Positions 46,088 through 54,579 of a stretch of 64,000 nucleotides of DNA are shown in pieces; within the stretch, counting starts at the first letter, position 1, and each line of letters opens with the position of its first letter. Location: assembly GCA_963790075.1 (NCBI GenBank), contig CAWBNG010000009.1, positions 1-64,000 on the forward strand. The letters run 5' to 3'. The notes beneath the pieces are model-generated. The model saw nothing but the letters and a program-made list of their open reading frames with translations. It searched no databases and was not told the DNA's origin. The translations under genes and the position numbers were made by a program. The stretch is from CAYOUV01 sp963790075 (GTDB taxonomy: Bacteria; Chloroflexota; Anaerolineae; Anaerolineales; Villigracilaceae).

Positions 46088-47239
46088 TTAGAATAATTGC
46101 ATTTGGGTTTCCGGTCGCCTACCGTCCAATAACAGGAACGGGGCAGCGCGCTCGGCGATCACCCCCAGTTTTTTCAAGGAAGATAGCTCGCGCAAGGAAT
46201 GCAGACGGCGCGCGTGCAGGATCGCTTCGGCGCCTTTAAATCCGATGCCAGGTACGCGCAGCAACTGGTTTTTGTCGGCCCGGTTAATTTCAAGCGGTGC
46301 CTGGCGTAAGTGCAGTTCTGCCCAGACTAACTTGGGATCGGCCAGCAACAGCAGGTTGCCATCGCTGGTGAAGGGTAATTCCTCCAGATCGAAGCTGTAA
46401 TCGCGCAGCAGGAAAGAAGCCTGGTACAGGCGATGTTCGCGCAATGGGTCGACGGCCGGCTTGTCTTCCAGCGGCGTGTCTGCGATGGGATGAAAAGCCG
46501 AGAAGTAGGCTCGTTTCAAGTGAACATTACGGTGCAGCCACGCGACGGTGCTCAGCAATTCCAGGTCGGATTCGTCCGCGCCACCGGCCACGAACTGGGT
46601 CACGCTGGAAGGCCAGCTTCCCTTCCAGGCGCGATGGGGTGACTGGGTGCGGCGGATTTCGTCCACCCATTTGAGTGGTTGCAGCAATTCCTCCAAATAT
46701 TGTTTGTGCGGGGCCAAACGTGCGAGGCGCTCGGTGTTGGGTGCTTCCAGGTTGACCGAGACCCGGTCAGCCAGCAGCATGGCGCCTTCGACCTGGGCTT
46801 TTTCCGCGCCGGGCATGATCTTGAGATGCAGGTAGCCCCGGTAGCCGAGCTTGCGGCGCAGGATCTCAGCCGTGGCGAGCAGCCTGTCCTGGGTGCGCAT
46901 CCCACCGCCGGCAATACCCGAACTGAGAAAGATGCCTTCTGCGATGCCATGCTGGTGTAAATTGATGAATAAATTTGCGAACTCATCCGGTTTGAAGGTC
47001 GCGCGCCGGAAATTGCGCCCGGCCCGGAAGGGACAGTAGAAGCAATCGCGCTCGCAAGCCGACGAAAGCAGCGTCTTGAGCAGCTTGATTCGTCCTCCGT
47101 TGGGCAGGACAGCCGGGTGGATGAAGACTTCATCGTCTCTCTGGCTTGCCTGAGGACTGAAGCAGTCCGGACGGTGCTCTCCATCCGGTTCCAGGTACAT
47201 TTGGTTTGAGAGGATTTTCAGGCGTTCGATGGCTTGCAT
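46088..47239 (-). CDS. Putative DNA modification/repair radical SAM protein with helix-hairpin-helix
   Basis: 383 residues. The [4Fe-4S] motif is SSACERDCFYCPF (CxxxCxxC). EGIFLSSGI, YLHLKIMPGAEKAQ and RVSVNLEAPN are family blocks (TIGR03916-like). The C-terminus holds a helix-hairpin-helix, NRADKNQLLRVPGIGFKGAEAIL, given here in part as LLRVPGIGFKGAEAIL, which binds DNA non-specifically. The usual partner gene (a SAM-associated DNA-glycosylase-like protein) is not adjacent. The ATG lies 6 nt after a perfect -10 box (leaderless), and a palindrome sits in the promoter. Reaction unknown. Confidence 0.88.
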   Translation of the reverse strand: MQAIERLKILSNQMYLEPDGEHRPDCFSPQASQRDDEVFIHPAVLPNGGRIKLLKTLLSSACERDCFYCPFRAGRNFRRATFKPDEFANLFINLHQHGIAEGIFLSSGIAGGGMRTQDRLLATAEILRRKLGYRGYLHLKIMPGAEKAQVEGAMLLADRVSVNLEAPNTERLARLAPHKQYLEELLQPLKWVDEIRRTQSPHRAWKGSWPSSVTQFVAGGADESDLELLSTVAWLHRNVHLKRAYFSAFHPIADTPLEDKPAVDPLREHRLYQASFLLRDYSFDLEELPFTSDGNLLLLADPKLVWAELHLRQAPLEINRADKNQLLRVPGIGFKGAEAILHARRLHSLRELSSLKKLGVIAERAAPFLLLDGRRPETQMQLF

Positions 47240-47245
47240 GCTTTA

Positions 47246-47273
47246 ATTATAGAATAAATGTTCTAGTTGTCAA
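47246..47273 (-). promoter_or_regulatory. Promoter of the radical-SAM gene with embedded palindromic operator
   Basis: Minus strand: TTGACA (47273-47268), 16-bp spacer, TATAAT (47251-47246). The spacer contains the palindrome TAGAA-N6-TTCTA (47250-47265), overlapping the first base pairs of the -10. Predicted transcription start coincides with the ATG at 47239. Confidence 0.75.
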
Positions 47274-47383
47274 GTGCTTTTTAGCGATTCGGAAATTTTC
47301 TACCGATATGTAACCGGCCCAATCCTGGATGTTTTTGAACTTCCAGGGACGGGAATCAACACTAATCTTTATGTGGGGAGGGG

Positions 47384-48892
47384 TTATGGGTGAATCAGTG
47401 GAAACGTTACGGTAAAAGTGGATCCCTGGTTCAGCTTACTTTGGACTTCGACATTTCCACCGTGTAAGCGCGCAATCCATTGTACGATCGCCAGTCCAAG
47501 CCCACTGCCGGAGGGTTGGCTTTCCTTTTCCTCCTTGGCCGCCTGGTCACGTGTGCGGGCCTCGTCGACCCGGTAAAAGCGGTTGAACAAGTGCGGCAGG
47601 TGCTCGGCCGGGATGCCGGCGCCGGTATCGCTGACCCGTACCCAGCCGAAGTCCCCATTTTGATCCACCCCGGTTTCGACAGTCACACGCTTCAGCCCGC
47701 TGTCCTGGCTAATGGTCGTATATTTAAGGGCGTTCTCGATCAGGTTGGTCAGCATCTGGATCAGGTATTGGCGGTCGCCCTGAATGCGCACTTCGGGCAG
47801 GTCTCCGGCGTTCAGTTCCACGCCCTGACGGGAGGCCAGGGGACCCAGACGTTCGACCGCTTCCAGGGCCACGTCACTCAAGTCGAGGGGCTCTTTGGCG
47901 AGCACAGCCTGTCCAGCGTCCATACGTGCCAAAGTCAGCAGGTCGTTAACCAGCCGCGCCATAAAATCGTTTTCAGCGTGGATGACTTGCATTGCGCGCT
48001 GGTATTCCTCGCGCGAACGGGGCGCGGACAAGGCGCGGCTGGTCTCCAAATTGACGATGGTCAGCGGGGTGCGTAACTCGTGGCTGGCATCAGCAGTGAA
48101 GCGACGCTGGCGTTCGAAAGCTGCCTCCAGGCGCACGAGCATTTCATCGAAGGTGCTTGCCAGCTGCCCGATTTCATCCTTGCCCGTAATGCGCAGCCGG
48201 CGGCTTAGGTCCGTTTCGCTCAATTCACGGGCGGTCCGGGTAATAGTTTTAACCGGGCGCATGGCGCGGTCTGCCAGCCAGAAACCACCGACCAGGGCCA
48301 GAACCAGGGTAGCCAGTCCGCCCAGGATCAAGCGCAGCATCAGGCTGTCCAGCCGTCCAGCTGGATCGATCTGACTGCCGATCAGGAAGAATCCGCTGAG
48401 ATTGTTATCAACCAAAACCGGCGCCACCATAAAGACATAATCAGCTGACGGGCGGCTGGTATCGTTGGTGGGAATCTGGTCGAAGAAAATTCCTTCCTGG
48501 TTTTGACCAAGGCTGGCCTTGGCCAACTTGGGGATGTCCTGCACGGCTATCGGACCCCAATTACGCAATACTGTTCCATCCGGGCCAAACAGGGCGACGA
48601 CATCACCATCCTGTACTAAAAAGTTGAGCGGATCATTGGAGGCAGGGTTATCCGGATTGGCCAGGCTCTGCTGGATCGTATCGTGCAAAAAGTGATCCAA
48701 CCCGTCTGATTTGGATTCCAGGCGGTTGATCGCATCCGCACGCAATTCGCGTGCCTGGGTGATGAAGATAAAGGTGCTGAAGGCTGCCATCACCAGCCCG
48801 AGAATCAATACCACCCACAACGCCAGCCGGAAACGGATGCTGTGGATCAGGAGATCCAATCGCTCTAAAAAGCGCTTCAACCAGGCCATCAT
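47384..48892 (-). CDS. Sensor histidine kinase
   Basis: 502 residues. Two membrane spans (about 25-47 and 185-207) enclose an extracytoplasmic sensor domain. A HAMP domain (MRPVKTITRTARELSETDL) follows, then DHp with phospho-His in ASHELRTPLTIV and the ATPase boxes NLIENALKYT, VSDTGAGIPAEHLPHLF and SGLGLAIVQWI. The response-regulator gene lies just upstream (7-base gap) on the same strand. Signal unknown; the divergent redox-type operon is a likely target. Confidence 0.94.
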   Translation of the reverse strand: MMAWLKRFLERLDLLIHSIRFRLALWVVLILGLVMAAFSTFIFITQARELRADAINRLESKSDGLDHFLHDTIQQSLANPDNPASNDPLNFLVQDGDVVALFGPDGTVLRNWGPIAVQDIPKLAKASLGQNQEGIFFDQIPTNDTSRPSADYVFMVAPVLVDNNLSGFFLIGSQIDPAGRLDSLMLRLILGGLATLVLALVGGFWLADRAMRPVKTITRTARELSETDLSRRLRITGKDEIGQLASTFDEMLVRLEAAFERQRRFTADASHELRTPLTIVNLETSRALSAPRSREEYQRAMQVIHAENDFMARLVNDLLTLARMDAGQAVLAKEPLDLSDVALEAVERLGPLASRQGVELNAGDLPEVRIQGDRQYLIQMLTNLIENALKYTTISQDSGLKRVTVETGVDQNGDFGWVRVSDTGAGIPAEHLPHLFNRFYRVDEARTRDQAAKEEKESQPSGSGLGLAIVQWIARLHGGNVEVQSKLNQGSTFTVTFPLIHP

Positions 48893-48899
48893 GCGGGAT

Positions 48900-49571
48900 T
48901 CACGGCCTGCGCATCCGGTAGCCGGACCCGCGTATGGTCTCGATTAATTTAATCTCAAAGGAGTCGTCGATCTTGCGTCGCAGGCGCCGGATATAGACAT
49001 CCACGACGTTGGAGGTGACCACCGCATCGTAGCTCCACAGGTGGTTTTCTGCCATTTGGCGTGTGATCAGGCGGTTGGGATTTCGCATCAGGTATTCCAA
49101 GAGGGAGTATTCGCGTGCGGTCAGGTCGATGCGCTGGCCATTGCGCTCCACAAAATGCGTGGCTGGATCGAGCGTTAAATCGGCAATGACCAGCAAGCTG
49201 CCCTTGTCGTCCGCTTCACGGCGCAGCAAGGCGCGGATGCGGGCGCGCAGTTCGTCCATTTCAAATGGCTTGACCAGGTAATCATCCGCGCCGCTGTCCA
49301 GGCCAGCGACGCGGTCATCCAGTGCGTCGCGTGCGGTCAGCATGATGATCGGCGTGCGCAGGCGGTTATTGCGCAGCGAGCGACAGACATCAAAGCCATT
49401 CTTGATCGGCAGCATCAAATCCAGAATGATGACGTCGTAGGGGGTCAATTCAGCCAGTTCTTCGCCTTCCTGGCCGTCATAGGCTACATCCACGGCATAG
49501 CCATCATCGGTCAGGCTGAGCCGGAGTGAGTCGCTCAAGCGACGGTTATCTTCTACTAATAGAATGCGCAC
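48900..49571 (-). CDS. OmpR/PhoB-family response regulator
   Basis: About 223 residues from a GTG at 49571, chosen because GGAGG lies 6 nt upstream and the protein then starts with the canonical RILLVEDNRRLSDSL. The phospho-aspartate is in DVIILDLMLP and the lysine in VKPFEMDEL. The C-terminal winged helix includes LTAREYSLLEYLMRNP and VDVYIRRLRRKID. Members bind direct repeats spaced about 11 bp, and such repeats lie in the divergent intergenic region. Confidence 0.94.
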   Translation of the reverse strand: MRILLVEDNRRLSDSLRLSLTDDGYAVDVAYDGQEGEELAELTPYDVIILDLMLPIKNGFDVCRSLRNNRLRTPIIMLTARDALDDRVAGLDSGADDYLVKPFEMDELRARIRALLRREADDKGSLLVIADLTLDPATHFVERNGQRIDLTAREYSLLEYLMRNPNRLITRQMAENHLWSYDAVVTSNVVDVYIRRLRRKIDDSFEIKLIETIRGSGYRMRRP

Positions 49572-49604
49572 GCATCCCTCCGCATGCATAGATTTTAGCA
49601 TGTC

Positions 49605-49686
49605 AAGATGATTGTAAGATGACAAAATTCATTTTCTCCCGTCATCTGCCTGTCATTTTGACTTGCTATACTCCAAATCGTAATAA
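49605..49686. promoter_or_regulatory. Divergent regulatory region with 11-bp-spaced repeats
   Basis: AAGATGA occurs at 49605 and 49616, and GTCATCT / GTCATTT at 49641 and 49652: two pairs of direct repeats, each 11 bp apart and inverted relative to each other. TTGACT (49658-49663) and TAATAA (49681-49686), 17 bp apart, are a candidate plus-strand promoter overlapping the second pair. The pattern fits an OmpR-family operator. Confidence 0.5.
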
Positions 49687-49708
49687 CAATTAGATTGCGA
49701 GGAGAGAC

Positions 49709-50089
49709 ATGAAAAAACAAATCCCAGCCATCCTGGCTGCCCTGTTGATCACCATGTGCCTGGGTGCCGGAATGTTGCTGGTGGGAACCAGCGCTCTGCT
49801 CAACAAGAACGGCGTCCCAGTGGCAAATTCGGCAGCACAAATTACAGCTACCGCGCAAGTCACCAATGCCCAGGACGCACAGTTGCAGCAAATGCAGGAC
49901 CTGGTCAACCAGTACCAGCAGCGAGAGCAGCAATATCAGCAGCAGCTCAATACCGCAGCCCAGCAGATTCAGCAGGATCAAGCACAACTCCAACAATATC
50001 AAATGCTGCTGTTTGCCCTGCAAAATCGTGGCATCATCCAAATTGGCCGCGATGGCAGAATTACCATTCCACAGGGCAACGGCAATTAG
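49709..50089 (+). CDS. Membrane-anchored Gln-rich coiled-coil protein
   Basis: 126 residues, GAGGAGAG upstream. One N-terminal membrane span (ILAALLITMCLGAGMLLVG) is followed by a Gln-rich heptad-like stretch (QQMQDLVNQYQQREQQYQQQ) and a short end, GIIQIGRDGRITIP. First gene of a four-gene operon ending in a ferric-reductase-like protein and divergent from the two-component genes. No family recognised. It may be a structural or docking partner for the redox chain (inference). Confidence 0.75.
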   Translation: MKKQIPAILAALLITMCLGAGMLLVGTSALLNKNGVPVANSAAQITATAQVTNAQDAQLQQMQDLVNQYQQREQQYQQQLNTAAQQIQQDQAQLQQYQMLLFALQNRGIIQIGRDGRITIPQGNGN

Positions 50090-50107
50090 CGTAAGGAGAC
50101 GAAAACC

Positions 50108-50359
50108 ATGAAATTCTTCAAGGCAAGTTTACGACTGTGGATTACCATGACCAGCCTGACTGGTTTTGTGGGGGGTTGGATCCTGCTGGCACATTCGCCC
50201 AAACCCCAGCCACCGCAACAGGCTACTCAGGTCGAACTGACCCCGTTGCCGACCCTGCCGCCAATCGCTTCATTTGACGCAAATGGCAATTTTCAGCCGG
50301 CACAGTCCTTTGTGCCCTCGAGCTCGTTCTTTCCGCGCTTCCGTACCGGCGGCTCTTAA
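50108..50359 (+). CDS. Small single-span protein of the redox operon
   Basis: 83 residues, AAGGAGAC upstream. One membrane span (LTGFVGGWILLAHS), then a Pro/Gln/Thr-rich extracytoplasmic tail. The stop overlaps the apbE start (TAATG). No [ST]GA[ST] flavin-attachment motif is present, so it is not an obvious ApbE target. Function unknown. Confidence 0.75.
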   Translation: MKFFKASLRLWITMTSLTGFVGGWILLAHSPKPQPPQQATQVELTPLPTLPPIASFDANGNFQPAQSFVPSSSFFPRFRTGGS

Positions 50360-51291
50360 TGCAGATCCACCAATTCCGCGCAATGAACTCTGACATCATG
50401 CTGGCAGCCGAAGGTGACCCTGAGCGGGTCGCCGAAGGTTTCCAGGTGGCTGAGTCTTACATCGAGTCTTGCGAGCATCGTTTTACACGCTTTTCCACCG
50501 ATAGCGAGTTGACGCAGCTCAACCGCTCAGCCGGGAATTGGTATCGCACTTCGCCGGATTTGTTCGAGCTGGTCGAACAAGCGCAGCTTTATTATCACAA
50601 GACAGATGGTTTGTTCGACCCCTCCATTTTGCCGGACCTGATACGCGCCGGATATGATCGCAGTATGGATGACCTGCGTCGACGCGACCTGGACCCTCAG
50701 CCGGTCAGTGCTGTAAGGGTTGGTCGATCTCCGTTTGAGCAGGTTCAGTTAGACCAGGCCACGTTGGCCATCCGTCTTCCGCGGGGCATGCAAATTGATC
50801 TGGGCGGATTGGCAAAAGGTTGGATCGCGGAACAGGCCGCTCGCATGTTGTCGGGTTACGCGTCCGCCTGCGGGGTCAGCGCCGGGGGCGATATGTTCCT
50901 GGTCGGTCATCCCCAGTCCCAGCCGGTCTGGGAAGTGGCGCTGGAAGATCCGCGCACACCGGAGAACGACCTGGCGCTGCTGCAGGTGGGGCAGGGGGCT
51001 GTGGCGACGTCCTCGGTGGCCAAGCGCGTTTGGAAGCAAGGCGATGTGGTTCGGCATCATCTGATCGATCCGCGAAGCGGCGAGCCAGCGGACTCAACCT
51101 GGCTGAGCGTGACGGTGGTTGCCCAGGCTGCAGCCGAGGCAGAGGCTTTTGCCAAGGCCATCCTGATCGCCGGGCCGGAGCAGGCACAACTGTTCGCGGA
51201 CCAAAATCCCCAGATCGCTTACCTTGCCGTCGATGAGAGCGGGCAAATATGGGGTTCGCCAAATAGTAAGGAGTATCTTTATGTCGACTAG
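50359..51291 (+). CDS. apbE: FAD:protein FMN transferase (ApbE family)
   Basis: 310 residues. HRFTRFSTDSELTQLN, FDPSILPDLIRAGYDRS, MQIDLGGLAKGWIAEQAA, SAGGDMF and HHLIDPRSGEPA are ApbE blocks. No signal peptide is visible. ApbE attaches FMN to Thr/Ser of flavoproteins such as those of extracytoplasmic electron transfer. Coupled to the upstream small gene and overlapping the downstream ferric-reductase-like gene by 11 bases. Confidence 0.93.
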   Translation: MQIHQFRAMNSDIMLAAEGDPERVAEGFQVAESYIESCEHRFTRFSTDSELTQLNRSAGNWYRTSPDLFELVEQAQLYYHKTDGLFDPSILPDLIRAGYDRSMDDLRRRDLDPQPVSAVRVGRSPFEQVQLDQATLAIRLPRGMQIDLGGLAKGWIAEQAARMLSGYASACGVSAGGDMFLVGHPQSQPVWEVALEDPRTPENDLALLQVGQGAVATSSVAKRVWKQGDVVRHHLIDPRSGEPADSTWLSVTVVAQAAAEAEAFAKAILIAGPEQAQLFADQNPQIAYLAVDESGQIWGSPNSKEYLYVD

Positions 51292-52054
51292 TAGCCTGCA
51301 TTCGCCCAAAAAATTGTGGCGTTCGATTTCGAAAACCATTTCCGTGGTCGGGATTTTGGGGGTTGGACTGTTCATTTCGGCGCTGGTATTGTTTGTCAGC
51401 AAGACCGGATCGAATCAATGGATTCAAAGGATGTTTGCGACCGACAGCATCCAGCTCTGGTGGTACGTGACCCGGGCATCCGGCTTGCTGGCTTATTTTC
51501 TGTTGTGGCTTTCCACCGCCTGGGGACTGGCTGTCGGCAGCAAGATCTTCGACCCGGTCCTGGAGCGTATGTTCACCTATGATTTTCACGAACACCTGTC
51601 GCTGCTGGGGCTGGGGTTTGCCCTGGTGCACGTGGTGGTGTTGCTCTTCGACCGCTTCCTGCCGTTCAGTATCTGGCAAGTCCTGATCCCATTCATCGCA
51701 CCATATCGCAATTTCTGGGTGGGGATCGGGATAATTGCTTTTTACATGTCCGCGCTGGTGACGATCACTTTTTATATGCGCAGCCGGATCGGGATGAGTG
51801 CTTTTCGAAAAATACACTATTTGAGCCTGCTGGCTTATGTTGGCGTGACCTTCCACGGCATGTTTGCCGGCACAGATTATGCTTTGCCGCTGACGCAAAT
51901 CCTGTATAAAGGCACGCTGCTGGTTACCTTGTTTTTGACCACTTATTGGCTTGGACTTCTCTGGATGCGCCGGGTTGAGGAACGCCGCCAAAAAAGGCTT
52001 GAAGCCCGCCGACGGCATGGACAGAAACGCTCACAGTGGGGCAGGGGATATTAA
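51281..52054 (+). CDS. Ferric-reductase-like transmembrane protein (cytochrome b type)
   Basis: 257 residues from the ATG at 51281 (AAGGAG upstream; it overlaps apbE by 11 bases). Five to six membrane spans. Candidate haem ligands are His pairs in YDFHEHLSLLGLGFALVHVV and in RKIHYLSLLAYVGVTFHGMF, matching ferric-reductase/YedZ-like domains. There is no NAD or FAD domain, so electrons must come from elsewhere. Together with ApbE it suggests transmembrane electron transfer to a flavoprotein or metal. The end is strongly basic. Confidence 0.85.
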   Translation: MSTSSLHSPKKLWRSISKTISVVGILGVGLFISALVLFVSKTGSNQWIQRMFATDSIQLWWYVTRASGLLAYFLLWLSTAWGLAVGSKIFDPVLERMFTYDFHEHLSLLGLGFALVHVVVLLFDRFLPFSIWQVLIPFIAPYRNFWVGIGIIAFYMSALVTITFYMRSRIGMSAFRKIHYLSLLAYVGVTFHGMFAGTDYALPLTQILYKGTLLVTLFLTTYWLGLLWMRRVEERRQKRLEARRRHGQKRSQWGRGY

Positions 52055-52110
52055 CAGCGGTGAACAGTTTCCAAAGATTACTATAAATTAGTTTGTAGAC
52101 AATTCTGAAT

Positions 52111-52143
52111 TACGTGGCTGCTTTGATTGCAAGCAGCCACGTA
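52111..52143. terminator. Hairpin after the redox operon
   Basis: Perfect 13-bp inverted repeat (TACGTGGCTGCTT) with 7-base loop, 56 bases past the stop. No T-run on either side, so termination is uncertain. Confidence 0.5.
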
Positions 52144-52237
52144 ATCGTTAAGCGGAGGGGGATACCCGTCTGCCACCATGGTTTGCATTACCCTTGTTTT
52201 ACCTTATTGCTTTTGATAAGTATCATTATAGAAAGCA

Positions 52238-52265
52238 TTGACAAAGGAGCAAAAATCCCTATAAT
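52238..52265 (+). promoter_or_regulatory. Promoter of the Xer-type recombinase
   Basis: Perfect TTGACA (52238-52243), 16-bp spacer, perfect TATAAT (52260-52265). The ATG at 52272 is 6 nt past the -10 box, so the mRNA is probably leaderless. Confidence 0.8.
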
Positions 52266-52271
52266 GTGGGT

Positions 52272-53255
52272 ATGGCTCCCACGATCGCTGCTACCATAGA
52301 AAATTATCTTGATTCCGTCCGCCTGGCGCGTAGCGAAAATACAGCGCGTACCTATCGCAATGCCATGAATATTTTCCTGGAAGTTTTGAGGCAAAACGAT
52401 CTTGATCCGCTCAAAATCCCTGTTGATCGATTAAGCGAAGATGCGATCGTCTGGTTGGCTTCAGCTCTCAAGGATTATGCCCCCACCAGCGAACGCCTGT
52501 ATTTGACCGCTGTTTCCGGCTTTTATGAGTTCCTGGCCGCTGAACGCCTATCGAACGTCAATCTCCCCCGTTTACACCTGCTTATCCGCCAGCGCGCGCG
52601 CCGCCCCGGGATCCGCCTGCCGCAGTTCCCCAAGGAGGATATCGAGCGCGTGTTAAATTATACGAAAGAAATGCTAGAACAGGCGTTCGAGTCCAGTAAT
52701 GAACAGTTACGCGCATTAAGGGACCGCTCTTTCCTGCTCACCCTGGCGGATACCGGCTTGCGCGTACACGAAGCCTGCGCCTTGCGGCGCGGAGATGTCG
52801 ACTGGAACGAGGGACGGGCTGTGATCGTCGGCAAAGGCGACAAACAGGCCGTGGTCCGCTTTTCGAGCCGTTCGATGCGCGCACTGCGGGACTATCTTTC
52901 CGCCCGCGCCGCCCTGGACGGCAGCTCTGGGCGTCCCCTGCCCTCCCTGCCGCTTTTTTCCCGCCACGACAAAGGCGCCGGTAAAAAGGTCAAGCCGATC
53001 ACAACCGCAACCGGACGCAATATCGTTGCCGAACGCGTTGGCCAGGCTCTGGGCGAACAGGCTGTCGGGACGATCACCCCGCATTCCTTCCGGCATTATT
53101 TCGTAACAACGGTCCTGCGCGCCTCCGGCAATCTCAAGCTGGCCCAGGAGCTGGCGCGTCATACGAATATAGCGGTCACCCAGCGCTACGCACACCTATC
53201 AGACGACGAGTTGGACCAGGGGTATTACGAAATATTCGACCAGGATCAAAAATAA
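52272..53255 (+). CDS. Tyrosine recombinase, XerC/XerD-like
   Basis: 327 residues from the ATG at 52272 (a GTG two codons earlier touches the -10 box). The N-terminal SAM-like domain carries SENTARTYRNAMNIF. Catalytic residues: Arg in DTGLRVHEACAL, Lys in IVGKGDKQAVV, His/Arg in TPHSFRHYFV, His in LARHTNIAVTQ, and Tyr in RYAHLSD. It resolves chromosome dimers or integrates elements. The phage-like neighbours expected of an integrase are absent, so a Xer role is likelier. Confidence 0.9.
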   Translation: MAPTIAATIENYLDSVRLARSENTARTYRNAMNIFLEVLRQNDLDPLKIPVDRLSEDAIVWLASALKDYAPTSERLYLTAVSGFYEFLAAERLSNVNLPRLHLLIRQRARRPGIRLPQFPKEDIERVLNYTKEMLEQAFESSNEQLRALRDRSFLLTLADTGLRVHEACALRRGDVDWNEGRAVIVGKGDKQAVVRFSSRSMRALRDYLSARAALDGSSGRPLPSLPLFSRHDKGAGKKVKPITTATGRNIVAERVGQALGEQAVGTITPHSFRHYFVTTVLRASGNLKLAQELARHTNIAVTQRYAHLSDDELDQGYYEIFDQDQK

Positions 53256-53353
53256 CTTCTGGGTTTGTCCCGGGCTGCCAGCCTTATGAATCCCTGCTTT
53301 ATTCATCGTAGATTCATTTTGCGGTTTTAGAATAGGATTTGTAAGGAGCTGAT

Positions 53354-54511
53354 ATGAATAAAAAGCGCATATTTTATCTGGTATTGGTAGTCTTCCTGGC
53401 TGGCGTGTCCGCATTCTCCGGTATGCTGGTTGGCGGGGTGGTAACCTATCGCGCGCTTGGAAGCTTCCAAGCATCTGCTTCAACAAATCCGATCGTACAG
53501 GTTGTTCCGGCCAGTAAGGCCGGGCAGGCACAAACGCTGGTGCTCAACACCACGCAATTTGAAACCACCGTCACGCAATCGGTGCAGAAAGTCGGCCCGG
53601 CAGTGGTGACGGTGGTCGGAAGCATACCCGGCCAGACAACCTTCTTCGGTCAGACCGGCGTTCAAACCGTCAGTGGCAGCGGATTCTTTATCTCGGACCA
53701 GGGCTACATCCTGACCAATAACCACGTGGTCGAGGGGACCAAAACGATCAAGGTCATCCTTTCGAATGGGACTCAGGAAAATGCCAGCATTGTCGGCACA
53801 GACCGCTATTCGGACATCGCCGTATTGAAAGCCAGCGGCCAGGTGCCGGCGGTCGCTACCCTGGGAAATTCGGATGTGCTCAAACCTGGTGAGACTGCGA
53901 TCGCCATCGGTTCACCCCTGGGCGACTTCAAGAACACGGTTACGGAAGGCGTGATCAGCGCCACGGGACGGTCAATCGACAGCGGACAGGGCTACCAGAT
54001 CGAAGGCCTGATCCAGACTGATGCAGCCATCAACCAGGGTAACTCGGGTGGGCCGCTGATCGACCTGGTCGGACAGGTGATCGGTATCAACACCCTGATC
54101 GTCCGCAATACCGGCTCCGGGACTGTGGCCGAAGGACTGGGTTTTGCCATTCCGATCAATACTGCCGCAGCCGTGGCCGGACAGTTGATCCAAAATGGCC
54201 ACCTCGCACGTCCATACCTGGGCATCCACTTCCAACCGATTACGCCGGACATTGCAGCGGCTTATAACCTGCCATCTCAATGGGGAGTCTATATCACCAG
54301 CGTCTCGGCCAGTAGTCCGGCCAGCCAGGCAGGGTTGCAGAAAGGTGACATCATCACCAGCATTGACAGTCTCACCCTGGATGCAGATCATTCCTATATC
54401 AACACTCTCTTCACTTACAAGCCGGGTGACCAGGTCACCCTGGGTGTCATCCGCAATGGAAAAACGCTTCAGGTGAAGGCAACGCTGGGCGAATCGACCT
54501 CTGGCTTGTAA
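53354..54511 (+). CDS. HtrA/DegP-type serine protease with PDZ domain
   Basis: 385 residues, AAGGAG upstream. One N-terminal membrane span. The catalytic triad is His in ILTNNHVVEG (about 125), Asp in YSDIAVLKA (about 155) and Ser in NQGNSGGPLID (about 230). A single PDZ domain ends the protein (YLGIHFQ..., GLQKGDIITSID). Membrane-anchored S1C protease for envelope quality control. Monocistronic, with a G+C hairpin at 54536-54579 behind it. Confidence 0.94.
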   Translation: MNKKRIFYLVLVVFLAGVSAFSGMLVGGVVTYRALGSFQASASTNPIVQVVPASKAGQAQTLVLNTTQFETTVTQSVQKVGPAVVTVVGSIPGQTTFFGQTGVQTVSGSGFFISDQGYILTNNHVVEGTKTIKVILSNGTQENASIVGTDRYSDIAVLKASGQVPAVATLGNSDVLKPGETAIAIGSPLGDFKNTVTEGVISATGRSIDSGQGYQIEGLIQTDAAINQGNSGGPLIDLVGQVIGINTLIVRNTGSGTVAEGLGFAIPINTAAAVAGQLIQNGHLARPYLGIHFQPITPDIAAAYNLPSQWGVYITSVSASSPASQAGLQKGDIITSIDSLTLDADHSYINTLFTYKPGDQVTLGVIRNGKTLQVKATLGESTSGL

Positions 54512-54535
54512 TTTTAGCCAAGTGAGAAGGATAGG

Positions 54536-54579
54536 CGCAAACCCCCGGGCGAAACCTCCCCCCTACCCGGGGGGTTGCG
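54536..54579 (+). terminator. G+C-rich hairpin after htrA
   Basis: 14-bp stem CGCAAACCCCCGGG with CCCGGGGGGTTGCG (one mismatch), 16-base loop. No T-run follows. Confidence 0.55.

Noticed and set aside
50876..52018. 380-codon open frame on the minus strand
   Set aside because: It is antisense to apbE and the ferric-reductase-like gene, which have clear motifs; Gln/Arg/Pro/His-rich text is typical of shadows.
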